This document shows, in pieces, positions 40,158-50,390 of a stretch of 64,000 bases of DNA. Both the position numbers and the translations under genes were made by a program. Source of the stretch: Pseudomonas viridiflava (lineage in GTDB: Bacteria > Pseudomonadota > Gammaproteobacteria > Pseudomonadales > Pseudomonadaceae). How positions within the stretch are numbered: position 1 is the first letter of the stretch; each line of letters opens with the position of its first letter. Where the stretch lies: NCBI RefSeq assembly GCF_900591205.1, contig NZ_UUPU01000001.1:62001-126000 (forward strand), in the 5' to 3' direction. The notes under the pieces were generated by a model. That model worked only from the letters and a program-made list of their open reading frames with translations, was not told the origin of the DNA and searched no databases.

Positions 40158-40246
40158 TGTGGCGAGGGCGCTTGCTCCCGTTCGAGTGCGAAGCGCTCGC
40201 AAAATGCTTGGCGCCGCTACGCAGCCCAACGGGAGCAAGCGCCACA
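40158..40246. repeat. Family B palindromic repeat
   Basis: The arms TGTGGCGAGGGCGCTTGCTC and GAGCAAGCGCCACA form a hairpin. The core contains GCGCCGCTACGCAGCCCAAC, also seen with changes at 15157-15280 and 19986-20130. Confidence 0.78.
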
Positions 40247-40276
40247 ACAGCTCTCTTTCGCTCAAGGTGACAATAA

Positions 40277-40588
40277 ATGCTCGAATCCCTGGAAAAAATG
40301 CTCGCCAAGGGTGTGGATAATTCATTGCTGCGCTTTGGCTTGGGCAAGGGTTATCTGGACCTGAAGGACAACGCCAAGGCGGCGGAGCATTTGCGCAAGT
40401 GCGTCGAGTTTGACCCGAAGTATTCAGCGGCGTGGAAGTTGTTGGGCAAGGCGCAGGCGGGGTTGGGTGATAGTGCTGCTGCGCGCGACGCTTGGGAGAA
40501 GGGCATCGAAGCGGCCCTAGCGCATGGCGATAAACAGGCCGAAAAAGAGATGACGGTGTTCCTGAAGAAACTCGACCGCCAGGCGTGA
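40277..40588 (+). CDS. Tetratricopeptide-repeat protein
   Basis: This 103-residue protein consists of about two to three TPR helical pairs (LLRFGLGKGYLDLKDNAKAA, AWKLLGKAQAGLGDSAAA). It has no signal peptide or membrane segment, so it is cytoplasmic and may act as an adaptor. The function is unknown. AAGGTGA precedes the ATG. A small TPR gene at this place is conserved in pseudomonads as far as I recall. Confidence 0.85.
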   Translation: MLESLEKMLAKGVDNSLLRFGLGKGYLDLKDNAKAAEHLRKCVEFDPKYSAAWKLLGKAQAGLGDSAAARDAWEKGIEAALAHGDKQAEKEMTVFLKKLDRQA

Positions 40589-40597
40589 AGTAATCCC

Positions 40598-40684
40598 TGT
40601 GGGAGCTGGCTTGCCTGCGATAGCATCAGCTCGGTGTAACTGAAAAACCGAGTTGGCTGCATCGCAGGCAAGCCAGCTCCCACA
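40598..40684. repeat. REPIN-type inverted repeat
   Basis: The arms TGTGGGAGCTGGCTTGCCTG and CAGGCAAGCCAGCTCCCACA are exact inverted copies. The whole element differs from the one at 28451-28535 at only a handful of core positions. Confidence 0.88.
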
Positions 40685-40718
40685 TTTGACCTCCATTGGT
40701 TTGCAGGTCAGCGGTGAA

Positions 40719-41606
40719 TCAATACCACCGCTCTTCACCCGGCGGGCGTTTCTTGAAGCGCTTCATGCTCCACATGTACTGGCTCGGGTAAGCCCCCACA
40801 TAGCGCTCCACCACCTTGCTCATCGCCGCGCAGGAGGTGGCGGTGTCGGTGCTGTACATATCTTGCGGCGCAGCTTCCAGGATCACTTTGTAGCCCGAAC
40901 CGTCCGGCAGCCGCAGCGCATGCAGGAACACGCCCACGGCCTTGTGGCCTGCGAGCATGTTCGGCACAAACTTGCTGGTCAGCGCCTGGGTGGCGAAGAA
41001 CGGCACGAAGATGCCCGCGGATTCCGCCGGCTCCGGGTCCGCAGGGATGCCCACCTGGCCGCCTTTGCGCACTTCCTTGATCACACTGAGGATGCCTTCC
41101 TTGGTGGACGCAGCCACACGGTTACCCAGCTGCACGCGCTGCTTGCGCAGTAAATCATCCACCGCCTTGAGCTTGGGCGGGCGGTAGAAAATGATCGGTT
41201 TGCACTGGCTGCAATAGAAGTGGTTCAACACTTCCCAGTTGCCCAGGTGGCTGGTGATGCCGACCACGCCCTTGCCCGAGGCGAGGGCTTCGTGCAGCAC
41301 TTGCAGACCTTCGACCTCGCGCACCAGGTCGATGGAGCGCTGCGCCGGCCAGATCCAGGCACAGGCGCTTTCGGTGAGGGACTTGCCGATGTCCATCAGG
41401 CTCTGGCCCACCAGGCGCTCACGCGCCGCCGGGTCCATGTCCGGGAAGCATTTGGAGAGGTTGATCCGCACCGTGTCGCGGGAGCGGTTGGGGGTTTTCC
41501 ACATGATCCAGCCGATCGCCGTGCCGACCGCTTGAACCGCGCGCCAGGGCAATAGGGCAAACAACCGAAGAGCGCCTACCAGCAAGGCGCCTTTAAACTT
41601 TTCCAC
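40719..41606 (-). CDS. Lipid A biosynthesis lauroyl-type acyltransferase
   Basis: This 295-residue inner-membrane protein belongs to the LpxL/HtrB family, which adds secondary acyl chains to lipid A. The catalytic HX4E motif is H120-E125 in SHLGNWE. One N-terminal membrane segment is visible (about residues 6-35). The choice between LpxL1- and LpxL2-type specificity cannot be made from sequence. It is convergent with the TPR gene. Confidence 0.9.
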   Translation of the reverse strand: MEKFKGALLVGALRLFALLPWRAVQAVGTAIGWIMWKTPNRSRDTVRINLSKCFPDMDPAARERLVGQSLMDIGKSLTESACAWIWPAQRSIDLVREVEGLQVLHEALASGKGVVGITSHLGNWEVLNHFYCSQCKPIIFYRPPKLKAVDDLLRKQRVQLGNRVAASTKEGILSVIKEVRKGGQVGIPADPEPAESAGIFVPFFATQALTSKFVPNMLAGHKAVGVFLHALRLPDGSGYKVILEAAPQDMYSTDTATSCAAMSKVVERYVGAYPSQYMWSMKRFKKRPPGEERWY

Positions 41607-41646
41607 AGGTCACTCCTGATCGTGTGTGGTGCGCAAAGCCGGCATT

Positions 41647-42204
41647 CTAACCGGCGTTGGCCAGGTCCGCGTAACGGTCGCAGTCTTGAGTGTGGTCCAT
41701 GACCATGCCCGAAGCCTGCATGAACGCGTAACAGATGGTCGGGCCGACAAAGGTAAAGCCGGCTTTTTTCAAGGCTTTGCTCATGGCCTCGGCCTCAGGC
41801 GTAATCGCCGGGACTTGGCTGCGGTCCTTGAAGTGATTGACCTTGGGCACGCCGCCGACAAACGACCAGAGCAACCCGACCGGGTCCTCCAGCGCCAGCC
41901 AAGCGGCGGCATTGCGGCGAGTGGCGTTGAGCTTCAAGCGATTGCGTACGATGCCTGGGTCGAGCATCAGCGCTTCAATCTGCGCATCGGTCAGCCGCGC
42001 CAACCGCTGCGCATCAAAACCGAACAAGACCTTTCGATAATGCTCGCGTTTGCGTAAAACGGTGATCCAGGACAGGCCCGCCTGGAACCCTTCGAGTAAA
42101 AGCAACTCGAACAAACCCTGCGCATCGCGCAGCGGCGTTCCCCACTCCTGATCGTGATAAGCCATGTACAGCGGATCTTCAGAACACCAAAAGCAGCGTG
42201 GCAT
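41647..42204 (-). CDS. tag: DNA-3-methyladenine glycosylase I
   Basis: This 185-residue repair enzyme removes 3-methyladenine. The zinc-binding residues C4, H17 and the C-terminal His/Cys pair in MDHTQDC are present, as is the family segment YHDQEWGTPLRD. The start at 42204 has GGAG 4 bp upstream. A long open frame continues upstream but overlaps glyQ on the other strand. It is divergent from glyQ with an 81-bp gap. Confidence 0.95.
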   Translation of the reverse strand: MPRCFWCSEDPLYMAYHDQEWGTPLRDAQGLFELLLLEGFQAGLSWITVLRKREHYRKVLFGFDAQRLARLTDAQIEALMLDPGIVRNRLKLNATRRNAAAWLALEDPVGLLWSFVGGVPKVNHFKDRSQVPAITPEAEAMSKALKKAGFTFVGPTICYAFMQASGMVMDHTQDCDRYADLANAG

Positions 42205-42285
42205 AAGGCTCCAGGGGATGGTGGCGCGGCCGAATCGGGTATACTCCCGCTCTTTAAATCGCAGCCCAAGTAACAGGTGAATTTC

Positions 42286-43239
42286 GTGAGCCAGCCTACG
42301 CCAGCCGTGCGTACCTTCCAAGACTTGATCCTCGCCCTCCAGCAATACTGGGCCGAGCAAGGTTGTGTGGTACTTCAGCCCTACGATATGGAAGTAGGCG
42401 CCGGCACTTTCCACACCGCTACATTCCTGCGGGCCATCGGCCCGGAAACCTGGAACGCCGCTTATGTGCAGCCCAGTCGTCGCCCGACTGACGGCCGCTA
42501 CGGCGAAAACCCGAACCGTCTGCAGCACTACTACCAGTTCCAGGTGGTACTGAAGCCGAACCCGGACAATTTCCAGGAGCTGTACCTGGGTTCGCTCAAG
42601 CACGTGGGCCTGGACCCACTGGTGCACGACATCCGTTTCGTCGAAGACAACTGGGAATCGCCGACCCTGGGCGCCTGGGGCCTGGGCTGGGAAGTCTGGC
42701 TCAACGGCATGGAAGTGACGCAGTTCACTTACTTCCAGCAAGCGGGCGGCATCGAGTGCTACCCGGTGACCGGCGAAATCACCTACGGCCTTGAGCGCCT
42801 GGCCATGTACCTGCAAGGCGTGGACTCGGTCTACGACCTGGTATGGGCAGACGGCCCGTTCGGCAAAGTGACCTACGGCGACGTGTTCCACCAGAACGAA
42901 GTGGAGCAGTCCACTTACAACTTCGAATACGCCAATGTCGACAAGCTGTTCGAACTGTTCGACTTCTATGAAAGCGAAGCCAAGCGCCTGATCGAACTCG
43001 ACCAGCCGCTGCCGTTGCCAAGCTATGAAATGGTGTTGAAGGCGTCCCATACCTTCAACCTGCTGGACGCCCGCCGCGCCATCTCGGTAACTGCGCGCCA
43101 GCAATACATCCTGCGTGTACGCACCCTGGCGCGTTCCGTCGCCCAAGCCTACCTGCTGGCTCGCGCCAAGCTGGGCTTCCCGATGGCAACCCCGGATTTG
43201 CGTGATGAAGTGTTGGCTAAGCTGGAGGCTGCACAATGA
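42286..43239 (+). CDS. glyQ: Glycyl-tRNA synthetase alpha subunit
   Basis: This 317-residue catalytic subunit of the alpha2beta2 glycyl-tRNA synthetase begins [17 protein letters not shown] chose GTG 42286 because AGGTG lies 6 bp upstream; another GTG at 42277 would add three residues. Class II motifs such as [17 protein letters not shown] are intact. The stop overlaps the glyS start by 4 bp. Confidence 0.97.
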   Translation: MSQPTPAVRTFQDLILALQQYWAEQGCVVLQPYDMEVGAGTFHTATFLRAIGPETWNAAYVQPSRRPTDGRYGENPNRLQHYYQFQVVLKPNPDNFQELYLGSLKHVGLDPLVHDIRFVEDNWESPTLGAWGLGWEVWLNGMEVTQFTYFQQAGGIECYPVTGEITYGLERLAMYLQGVDSVYDLVWADGPFGKVTYGDVFHQNEVEQSTYNFEYANVDKLFELFDFYESEAKRLIELDQPLPLPSYEMVLKASHTFNLLDARRAISVTARQQYILRVRTLARSVAQAYLLARAKLGFPMATPDLRDEVLAKLEAAQ

Positions 43240-45290
43240 GTGCTCAAGATTTCCTGGTTGAACTGGGCACCGAAGAGCTGCCACCCAAGGCACTCAATAC
43301 CCTGGCCGACGCGTTTCTGGCCGGTATCGAAAAAGGTCTGCAAAGCGCCGGCCTGAAGTTTGAAGCCAAAAAGGTCTACGCCGCGCCACGTCGCCTGGCG
43401 GTATTGCTGACCGCGCTGGAAACCCAACAGCCGGATCGCAGCATCAACCTCGACGGCCCTCCGCGTCAGGCTGCATTCGATGCCGAAGGTAACCCGACCC
43501 AGGCTGCCCTGGGTTTCGCCAAGAAGTGCGGCGTGGAACTGAGCGAGATCGACCAGAGTGGCCCGAAACTGCGTTTCAGCCAGGTCATCACCGGCAAGCC
43601 GACCGCCAGCCTGTTGCCGACCATCGTTGAAGACTCGCTGAACGACCTGCCGATCCCCAAGCGCATGCGCTGGGGTGCACGCAAGGAAGAGTTCGTACGC
43701 CCAACCCAATGGCTGGTGATGCTGCTCGGTGACCAGGTCATCGACTGCACAATCCTCGCCCAGAAGGCTGGCCGTGATTCCCGTGGTCACCGCTTCCACC
43801 ACCCGCAAGCGGTACGCATCACCTCGCCGGCCAACTACGCCGCCGACCTGCGCGCCGCTTACGTGCTGGCCGATGCCAATGAGCGTCGCGAGCTGATCAG
43901 CAAGCGCACCGAAGAGCTCGCCCGCCTGCAGGAAGGCACCGCCATCGTGCCGCCAAGCCTGCTCGACGAAGTGACCGCGCTGGTTGAATGGCCGGTGCCG
44001 CTGGTGTGCTCGTTCGAAGAACGTTTCCTCGACGTGCCGCAAGAAGCGCTGATCACCACCATGCAGGACAACCAGAAGTACTTCTGCCTGCTGGACGTGG
44101 ACGGCAAGTTGCTGCCGCGCTTTATCACCGTGGCCAACATCGAGAGCAAGGACCCGCAGCAGATCATCGCCGGTAACGAGAAAGTCGTTCGCCCGCGCCT
44201 GACCGACGCCGAGTTCTTCTTCAAGCAAGACAAGAAGCAAAAGCTCGAAGACTTCAACCTGCGCCTGCAAAACGTGGTGTTCCAGGAAAAACTCGGCAGC
44301 GTCTACGACAAGGCCGTACGGGTTTCCAAACTGGCCGCCTACATTGCGCCGCGCATTGGCGGTGATGCCGCCTGGGCTGCCCGCGCCGGCGTGCTGTCCA
44401 AGTGCGACCTGGCCACCGAGATGGTTGGCGAGTTCCCGGAAATGCAAGGCGTTGCCGGTTACTACTACGCCCTCAACGACGGCGAGCCGAACGATGTGGC
44501 CCTGGCCCTGAACGAGCAGTACATGCCGCGTGGCGCCGGTGCCGAGTTGCCGACCACCCTGACCGGTGCGGCCGTGGCTATCGCTGACAAGCTGGACACC
44601 CTCGTCGGTATCTTCGGTATCGGCATGTTGCCTACCGGCAGCAAAGACCCGTATGCCCTGCGCCGTGCGGCTCTGGGCGTGCTGCGTATCCTGATCGACA
44701 AGAAGCTCGACCTCGACCTGACCCAGGCCGTGGTGTTTGCGGTCGGCCAGTTCGGTGGCAAGGTCAAGCAAGCCGGTTTGGCCGAGCAAGTACTGGAATT
44801 CGTGTTCGACCGCCTGCGTGCGCGTTACGAAGACGAAGGCGTAGACGTTTCCGTTTACCTGTCGGTACGTGCCCTGCAACCGGGTTCGGCGCTGGACTTC
44901 GATCAGCGTGTGCAAGCCGTACAGGCGTTCCGCAAGCTGCCGGAAGCGGATGCCCTGGCCGCCGTGAACAAGCGTGTGTCGAACCTGCTGAGCAAGGCCG
45001 AAGGTCTGGGCAATGCCGACGTCGACCCTGGCCTGTTCGCCGATGCCAAGGAGTTCTCGCTGAACTCGGCCATCGCCAAAGCCGAAAACGCCGTGAAGCC
45101 ATTGATCGCCGAACGCAACTACGCCGAAGCACTGGCGCGCCTGGCCACCTTGCGTGAGCCGGTGGATGCGTTCTTCGAAGCGGTGATGATCAATGCCGAA
45201 GATGCCGGCGTGCGGAAAAACCGCTATGCCATGCTGGCGCGTCTGCGCGGCCTGTTCGTCAATATTGCCGACATTTCGACGCTGAGCTGA
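43236..45290 (+). CDS. glyS: Glycyl-tRNA synthetase beta subunit
   Basis: This 684-residue beta subunit binds tRNA-Gly and is needed for aminoacylation. It begins [20 protein letters not shown], the usual start of the family, and has the HD-like and C-terminal DALR-type regions. It is translationally coupled to glyQ and followed 2 bp later by gmhB. Confidence 0.97.
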   Translation: MSAQDFLVELGTEELPPKALNTLADAFLAGIEKGLQSAGLKFEAKKVYAAPRRLAVLLTALETQQPDRSINLDGPPRQAAFDAEGNPTQAALGFAKKCGVELSEIDQSGPKLRFSQVITGKPTASLLPTIVEDSLNDLPIPKRMRWGARKEEFVRPTQWLVMLLGDQVIDCTILAQKAGRDSRGHRFHHPQAVRITSPANYAADLRAAYVLADANERRELISKRTEELARLQEGTAIVPPSLLDEVTALVEWPVPLVCSFEERFLDVPQEALITTMQDNQKYFCLLDVDGKLLPRFITVANIESKDPQQIIAGNEKVVRPRLTDAEFFFKQDKKQKLEDFNLRLQNVVFQEKLGSVYDKAVRVSKLAAYIAPRIGGDAAWAARAGVLSKCDLATEMVGEFPEMQGVAGYYYALNDGEPNDVALALNEQYMPRGAGAELPTTLTGAAVAIADKLDTLVGIFGIGMLPTGSKDPYALRRAALGVLRILIDKKLDLDLTQAVVFAVGQFGGKVKQAGLAEQVLEFVFDRLRARYEDEGVDVSVYLSVRALQPGSALDFDQRVQAVQAFRKLPEADALAAVNKRVSNLLSKAEGLGNADVDPGLFADAKEFSLNSAIAKAENAVKPLIAERNYAEALARLATLREPVDAFFEAVMINAEDAGVRKNRYAMLARLRGLFVNIADISTLS

Positions 45291-45292
45291 CC

Positions 45293-45829
45293 ATGCTGAA
45301 ACTGCTGATTCTCGATCGAGACGGGGTGATCAATTACGACTCCGACGCTTATATCAAGTCGGTGGCGGAATGGATTCCACTGCCCGGCTCAATCGAAGCC
45401 ATCGCGCAGTTGAGCAAAGCCGGCTGGACGGTGGCCATCGCTACCAACCAGTCCGGCATCGCCCGTGGTTACTACGACATCGCCACCCTGGACGCCATGC
45501 ATGCGCGCTTGCGCACCTTGGTGGCCGAGCAGGGCGGCGAGGTGGGGCTGGTGGTGTACTGCCCCCACGGGCCGGATGAGGGCTGCGATTGCCGCAAACC
45601 CAAGCCGGGCATGTTGAAAACCATTGCAGAACATTACAAGGTGCCCTTGGCTGGGATATGGTTCGTCGGGGACAGCCTCGGTGACCTGGAGGCGGCCAAA
45701 GCCGTCGACTCTCAGCCAGTTTTGGTTAAGACCGGGAAAGGCGAAAAGACCCAGGCGAAAAACCTGCCGGTAGGCACCTTGATTTTTGACGATCTGGCGG
45801 CGGTTGCCGCAGAACTTATCAACAACTAG
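45293..45829 (+). CDS. gmhB: D,D-heptose 1,7-bisphosphate phosphatase
   Basis: This 178-residue HAD phosphatase acts in ADP-heptose synthesis for the LPS core. Motif I is LDRDGVINYD with D8 and D10, and a zinc-binding Cys/His loop lies in CPHGPDEGCDCRKPKPGM. It begins 2 bp after glyS, so it is co-transcribed with the synthetase genes. Confidence 0.93.
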   Translation: MLKLLILDRDGVINYDSDAYIKSVAEWIPLPGSIEAIAQLSKAGWTVAIATNQSGIARGYYDIATLDAMHARLRTLVAEQGGEVGLVVYCPHGPDEGCDCRKPKPGMLKTIAEHYKVPLAGIWFVGDSLGDLEAAKAVDSQPVLVKTGKGEKTQAKNLPVGTLIFDDLAAVAAELINN

Positions 45830-45911
45830 CCGCCCTCGACTTCCTGACCAAGGACTGTTCGGGAGTGCGCTTTTAACAGGCGGGCCTTGTCCCGCAACGG
45901 TAAATGCCGCC

Positions 45912-46682
45912 ATGTCGATTTTGCAGGCCATCAGAACCTTTTTCTTTTACCTGCTGCTGGGCACCAGTTCCTTCCTCTGGTGCACCCTGAGCTTTTTTAT
46001 TGCGCCCTTCCTGCCGTTCAAGGCGCGCTATCGCTTTATCAACGTCTACTGGTGCCGCTGCGCGCTGTGGCTGTCCAAAGTGTTCCTGGGCATCCGTTTC
46101 GAGGTCAAGGGCGCCGAGAATGTTCCGGACCAGCCCTGCGTGATTCTGTCGAACCACCAGAGCACCTGGGAGACGTTCTTCCTCTCGGCGTACTTCTCGC
46201 CCCTGAGCCAGGTGCTCAAGCGTGAGCTGCTGTATGTGCCGTTCTTCGGTTGGGCCATGGCCATGTTGCGTCCGATCGCGATTGACCGTGACAACCCCAA
46301 GGCCGCACTCAAGCACGTGGCCAAGAAGGGCGACGAGCTGCTCAAGGATGGCGTATGGGTGTTGATCTTCCCCGAAGGGACGCGTGTGCCCTACGGCACC
46401 GTTGGCAAGTTCTCACGCGGCGGCACCGCATTGGCGGTCAACGCCCACCTGCCGGTGTTGCCGATTGCGCATAACGCCGGCAAGTTCTGGCCGAAGACCG
46501 GCTGGGCCAAACGTGAAGGCACCATCACCGTGGTGATTGGCGAACCGATGTATGCCGAAGGTGAAGGTCCACGGGCCATCGCCGCGCTGAATGACCGTGC
46601 TGCGGCCTGGAATGAAGCGCAACAGCGGGCCATGGGTTCACTGCCGCCGGAGCCGGTTGTGGTCGACACGCCGGTGATCTGA
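45912..46682 (+). CDS. plsC: 1-acyl-sn-glycerol-3-phosphate acyltransferase
   Basis: This 256-residue membrane enzyme makes phosphatidic acid. The N-terminus is a hydrophobic anchor (residues 8-35). The acyltransferase motifs are NHQSTWE (H82, E87) and FPEGTR (153-158). The start at 45912 gives the expected family beginning, although the ribosome site is weak; a longer frame to 45786 overlaps gmhB. It ends the glyQ-glyS-gmhB-plsC block and is followed by a bidirectional terminator. Confidence 0.92.
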   Translation: MSILQAIRTFFFYLLLGTSSFLWCTLSFFIAPFLPFKARYRFINVYWCRCALWLSKVFLGIRFEVKGAENVPDQPCVILSNHQSTWETFFLSAYFSPLSQVLKRELLYVPFFGWAMAMLRPIAIDRDNPKAALKHVAKKGDELLKDGVWVLIFPEGTRVPYGTVGKFSRGGTALAVNAHLPVLPIAHNAGKFWPKTGWAKREGTITVVIGEPMYAEGEGPRAIAALNDRAAAWNEAQQRAMGSLPPEPVVVDTPVI

Positions 46683-46808
46683 GCATCTGTGGATAACCTG
46701 TGTACGGTTTGTTGGCGAATTGCCCTTTTTAACTTATAAGAAGCTGATTTACTTACATATTTCCCAAGCTCATAAAATCGCGAAAAAGGTGCATAAGTTT
46801 TTTCCGCA

Positions 46809-46843
46809 TAAAAAAACCGGTCCTTGAGACCGGTTTTTTATGC
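46809..46843. terminator. Bidirectional intrinsic terminator
   Basis: The stem AAAACCGGTC pairs with GACCGGTTTT around CTTGA, with A and T runs on the two sides. It separates the convergent plsC and CHASE2 kinase genes. Confidence 0.9.
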
Positions 46844-46864
46844 ACAGCGAGAAAGTACGTTTTT

Positions 46865-49144
46865 TCAGTCTTCCAGCAACGGTAAATACAGGCTGAAAAT
46901 CGTACCTTTGCCCACCACGCTTTCGCACTCGATTCGCCCACCGTGGCGCTCCATAACGGCCTTGACCATGGTCAAGCCCAACCCCAGGCCCTCGCTGCCC
47001 TGGGCCGAGTCGAAGCGTCGATACTGGCTGAACAGCTCCGGCAAGTCTTCGGCCGCAATCCCCGGGCCCTGGTCGCTGATGCGACATTCCAGCCAGCCTT
47101 GCGCGCTGCTGTGGCTCAACCGGACGGTGGTGCCGGAAGCAGAGTATTTGATCGCATTCTCCAGCACGTTGAACAACGCACGCGTGAGCAAGGATTGATC
47201 GGCCGACACCATGCCCTCGTCCGCCTCCTCCAGGTCATGAACCAGGTGAATGCCTTTGAGCTGAGCGATCACCGCCACTTGGTCAAATGCATCCATCACC
47301 AGCATGGCGAACAGGGTCGGCTGAAACTGATAGCCGTCGGCTTCCGCCTTCGCCAATTGCACAAAGGATTCGGTAAGGCTCAGGGCGCGTCGGACCTGCT
47401 GTTCGATCTGGGCGAATACCGGTGATTCACCGTTATGCACATCCAGCAGCGCGAGGATCGCCGAGTGTGGCGCCCGCAGGTCATGGGACAAAAAGCGCAG
47501 CATGGTCTCACGGTGCTGCTGGGCATCGCGCTCCAGGCTCAGGTCTGTGAGGCTCAACAGCCAGCCCAGTGCGACGTCTCCGTCGGCGGGCAGCATAGGC
47601 GCGAGTTCCATGCGCAAGCTGCGCTGATGGATGTCACGGAACTCCACCAGCTCCATCGCCGAGAGGGCAGGGCGCACGCCGTTATGCAGCGGTGGGTAAC
47701 CGAGGTCGGCGAGCTCTTCGAGGAGGTTGGCGGCGACCAGATCATTGCCGAACACTTCGCGGGCGATCCGGTTGGCCAGCAGGATATTGCCTTTGGGGTC
47801 GGTAATCAGCGTCGCCACCGGCAGGCACTCCAGACCATCGGCCATAAAGCGTCGGGTGTCGCGTGTGCGGCTGACGGCTTGCTCCAGGGCAAAGATCCGC
47901 GCCTGCAATACGTCCCCGTTGCTGGCTGGCGCACGGCGCCGTTCGGGCAGCACTTTGGGCTCGTTGTCCAAGCGCGCCAGTTCCCAGCCGAAATAGGCGA
48001 GGATCACGCTCAGCCGCCGCCAGTTCCAGATCAGGTAGCTCAGCAATAGGCCGATCAGGCAGGCCGCCGGCGACCACCAGTGCCCCAAACGCAACAGGGC
48101 CCACGAGCCGAGCAACGCCGTGGCCATACAGCCCAGAGTCATCCACAGTGCATAGCGTGGGCGGTACAACAGCAAGCCCAGCAGCAACGCGACCAGGCTC
48201 GCCGCCAGGGTTGCCGCCAGCCAGCCTGGAAGATCAACAATGCTGCGCCCATGCAGCAAGCCATTGAGCACATTGGCCTGAATCTCCAAACCGGCGGTGG
48301 TGCCGACGGTTGAGGAAAGGGGCGTGACGAACCGATCGCCCATTCCCGAGGCGGTGGCACCGACCAGGATCAGGCGGTCCCGTAGTAACTCGGGCGGCAC
48401 TTCACCCTGTAATACGCTGACGTAGGACACGCTGGGAAAATGGCTATGCGGCGCAATGAAAGGGATCCGAATAGCGTGCTCCCTGTGCCAGTGCTGATCG
48501 GTGGCTTCACGGGGCTCCCCGGGCATGGGCGCCTTCTCGCCGCTCAGCTCATACGCCAACCATGCCAGTTGCGCTGCGGCGGCATCAGGCGGGCCTTCGC
48601 GCATATACAGGCTGCGTACCACGCCGTCGCTGTCGGCTTCCACGTTGATATGGCCAACGCCCCTGGCGCATTTGAGCAACGCCGACATTTGTGCCCCAGG
48701 CTGGCTGTAGCTGGCAGTGCCCTCACGCACCAATGGCAACAGAACATTGCCGGCGTTGCACACGGCTTCGGCCAGGCGCTTGTCATTGGCGGGGTTGCCG
48801 GGTTCGCTGAAGATCACATCAAACAGAATGCCAGCCGGTTGCGCGGCACTCAGGCGATCAATCAGGTCGGCGTGCAAGCTACGTGGCCAGGGCCACTGGC
48901 CCAACTTTTTGAGGCTGGGATCATCAATCGTCACCAGCAAAATACGCGGGTCTACCGGCAATGGCGTGAGACGGCGCAGGCTGTCATACAACGGATTATT
49001 CAGGGCGAGGCCAGGGCTCAGCGACAGGTATGCCGTGATCGGTAGCAACAGCAAACCAATCCACAGCCACTCGCGCACCAGACCATGGAACAGCCGCTGG
49101 GCATGGGTGGGTTGGCGTTTTTCGGGCTTGCCCCAGAGCATCAT
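46865..49144 (-). CDS. CHASE2 domain sensor histidine kinase
   Basis: This 759-residue inner-membrane kinase has one N-terminal membrane segment (about 28-48), a periplasmic CHASE2 sensor domain (about 50-310, with DPRILLVTIDDPSLKKLGQW), three closely spaced membrane segments (about 315-395), a PAS-like region (about 430-530), and the kinase core. The phospho-accepting residue is H554 in LSHDLRAP; the ATP domain has LENAIKY, DQGPGIA and GLGLGLTMV. CHASE2 ligands are unknown. It is the second gene after the FecR-domain gene (3 bp apart) and its likely partner is the divergent response regulator at 50391. Confidence 0.92.
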   Translation of the reverse strand: MMLWGKPEKRQPTHAQRLFHGLVREWLWIGLLLLPITAYLSLSPGLALNNPLYDSLRRLTPLPVDPRILLVTIDDPSLKKLGQWPWPRSLHADLIDRLSAAQPAGILFDVIFSEPGNPANDKRLAEAVCNAGNVLLPLVREGTASYSQPGAQMSALLKCARGVGHINVEADSDGVVRSLYMREGPPDAAAAQLAWLAYELSGEKAPMPGEPREATDQHWHREHAIRIPFIAPHSHFPSVSYVSVLQGEVPPELLRDRLILVGATASGMGDRFVTPLSSTVGTTAGLEIQANVLNGLLHGRSIVDLPGWLAATLAASLVALLLGLLLYRPRYALWMTLGCMATALLGSWALLRLGHWWSPAACLIGLLLSYLIWNWRRLSVILAYFGWELARLDNEPKVLPERRRAPASNGDVLQARIFALEQAVSRTRDTRRFMADGLECLPVATLITDPKGNILLANRIAREVFGNDLVAANLLEELADLGYPPLHNGVRPALSAMELVEFRDIHQRSLRMELAPMLPADGDVALGWLLSLTDLSLERDAQQHRETMLRFLSHDLRAPHSAILALLDVHNGESPVFAQIEQQVRRALSLTESFVQLAKAEADGYQFQPTLFAMLVMDAFDQVAVIAQLKGIHLVHDLEEADEGMVSADQSLLTRALFNVLENAIKYSASGTTVRLSHSSAQGWLECRISDQGPGIAAEDLPELFSQYRRFDSAQGSEGLGLGLTMVKAVMERHGGRIECESVVGKGTIFSLYLPLLED

Positions 49145-49147
49145 TGG

Positions 49148-50092
49148 TCAGCCACCGGTAGCTTGCGCGTGTGTGGTGGGCGGGTAGTAGAAAATGTCAT
49201 AGACCCCGGTTTCTCCTTCCAGGCCATGTGCATCGTACGCCGACACCCGCACGTGATAGAACGACGCCTTGAGCCCAGTGAAGCTCATTTTTGGTTCACT
49301 GGAAAAGTTTTCCTGTTTGATGTTCATAAACGCTTTATCGGTCGCCACCTGCGCGCGATAGCGTTGAGCCCCCGTCACTGGCCGCAGGTATAAACGCCAG
49401 ACCGGCGAATCACCTTTTTGCCCATCCTGACCGATCAGCCTGGGCGCCGGCAGCAGCTCCATCGGTTTTAGATCGCCTTGTTTCTTGAACAGTAGCCCTT
49501 GGCGGGCACCGACTTTTACTTCGCTTTCAGCAGGGCCTCTGTTCTTTTCGCGCTGGACCGCCACCTGGCCATCCAACACTTCGAGCACCGATTGCTCACC
49601 GTCATTGCGCACTCGAAAATGCGTACCGCGTACCCCCAGAACGCCGACCGGGGTGAGGATCTGGAACCGATCGTAATCACTGGCGCGTTTGATCACATAC
49701 GCCTCGGCCTGGCCCTGTTCGAGTATCACTTGGGGGATCGACTGCTTCTCGACCAGGTGCAAACGCACCTGAGCACTGGAAGGCAGAACCACCCGGGAAC
49801 CGTCACCCAGCAACAGGCTGACAAATGCCGACTCGGAGGTTTTCACACCTTCCTGTTCATCAATGGTCATACCTTCCTGCAAGGGGCTGGCCTTGCCCTT
49901 GGTGTCGAGCTTCCAGGCCACCCCGTTGAGGTGCTGCACAACGGCCGGTAATGGTTGCGCACGGCACAGGGTATGGTCGTCGATATAGGCCGGGCGCACC
50001 TTGGCGGATGCACTGGCTGCGCCCACTGCGAGGACTAACAGTGAGGGCAGGGCACAGCGCGTGAAGTACGGGGAGGGGAGCATGGTACTCAT
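49148..50092 (-). CDS. FecR domain periplasmic protein
   Basis: This protein of about 314 residues has a signal peptide, a LysM-like or unclassified short segment, a FecR domain (about 75-185, with TPVGVLGVRGTHFRVRNDG and LDGQVAVQRE) and a C-terminal fibronectin-like region (YLRPVTGAQRYRAQVATD, ASFYHVRVSAYDAHGLEG). Unlike classical FecR it lacks an inner-membrane anti-sigma part and no sigma factor gene is near. It is coupled to the CHASE2 kinase gene and could present a signal to its periplasmic domain. The start is uncertain: ATGs at 50116, 50092 and 50083 are in frame and none has a strong ribosome site. Confidence 0.82.
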   Translation of the reverse strand: MSTMLPSPYFTRCALPSLLVLAVGAASASAKVRPAYIDDHTLCRAQPLPAVVQHLNGVAWKLDTKGKASPLQEGMTIDEQEGVKTSESAFVSLLLGDGSRVVLPSSAQVRLHLVEKQSIPQVILEQGQAEAYVIKRASDYDRFQILTPVGVLGVRGTHFRVRNDGEQSVLEVLDGQVAVQREKNRGPAESEVKVGARQGLLFKKQGDLKPMELLPAPRLIGQDGQKGDSPVWRLYLRPVTGAQRYRAQVATDKAFMNIKQENFSSEPKMSFTGLKASFYHVRVSAYDAHGLEGETGVYDIFYYPPTTHAQATGG

Positions 50093-50390
50093 CAAGGTCA
50101 AGGTTCCAGAGGGCATCTGACATCGGCGCGCAGGCGTTTACGGCAGCGCATGTGTCGGCTGATCCTTTTACTTACTGCCGGGAGCCGGTATCTTTCCTAC
50201 ATAGCTTTTCCACAGGGTCATCGAGGTCTTTCAATGGGTTAACCGCCCTTTGATATCAGCGTACCGAGAGATCCAAGGGGCCATTGAATCTGAGCACAAT
50301 TCTTCAGATTCGAAGGCCGGCAACTGCGCAGTATGTGCCGTTTACTCATGGCCGTCGGCTGCCATATTTTAAGTAGAAAGGACCCACGAC

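Noticed and set aside
43149..44915. 588-codon minus-strand open frame inside glyS
   Set aside because: Antisense shadow of glyS; low-complexity composition and no start signal.
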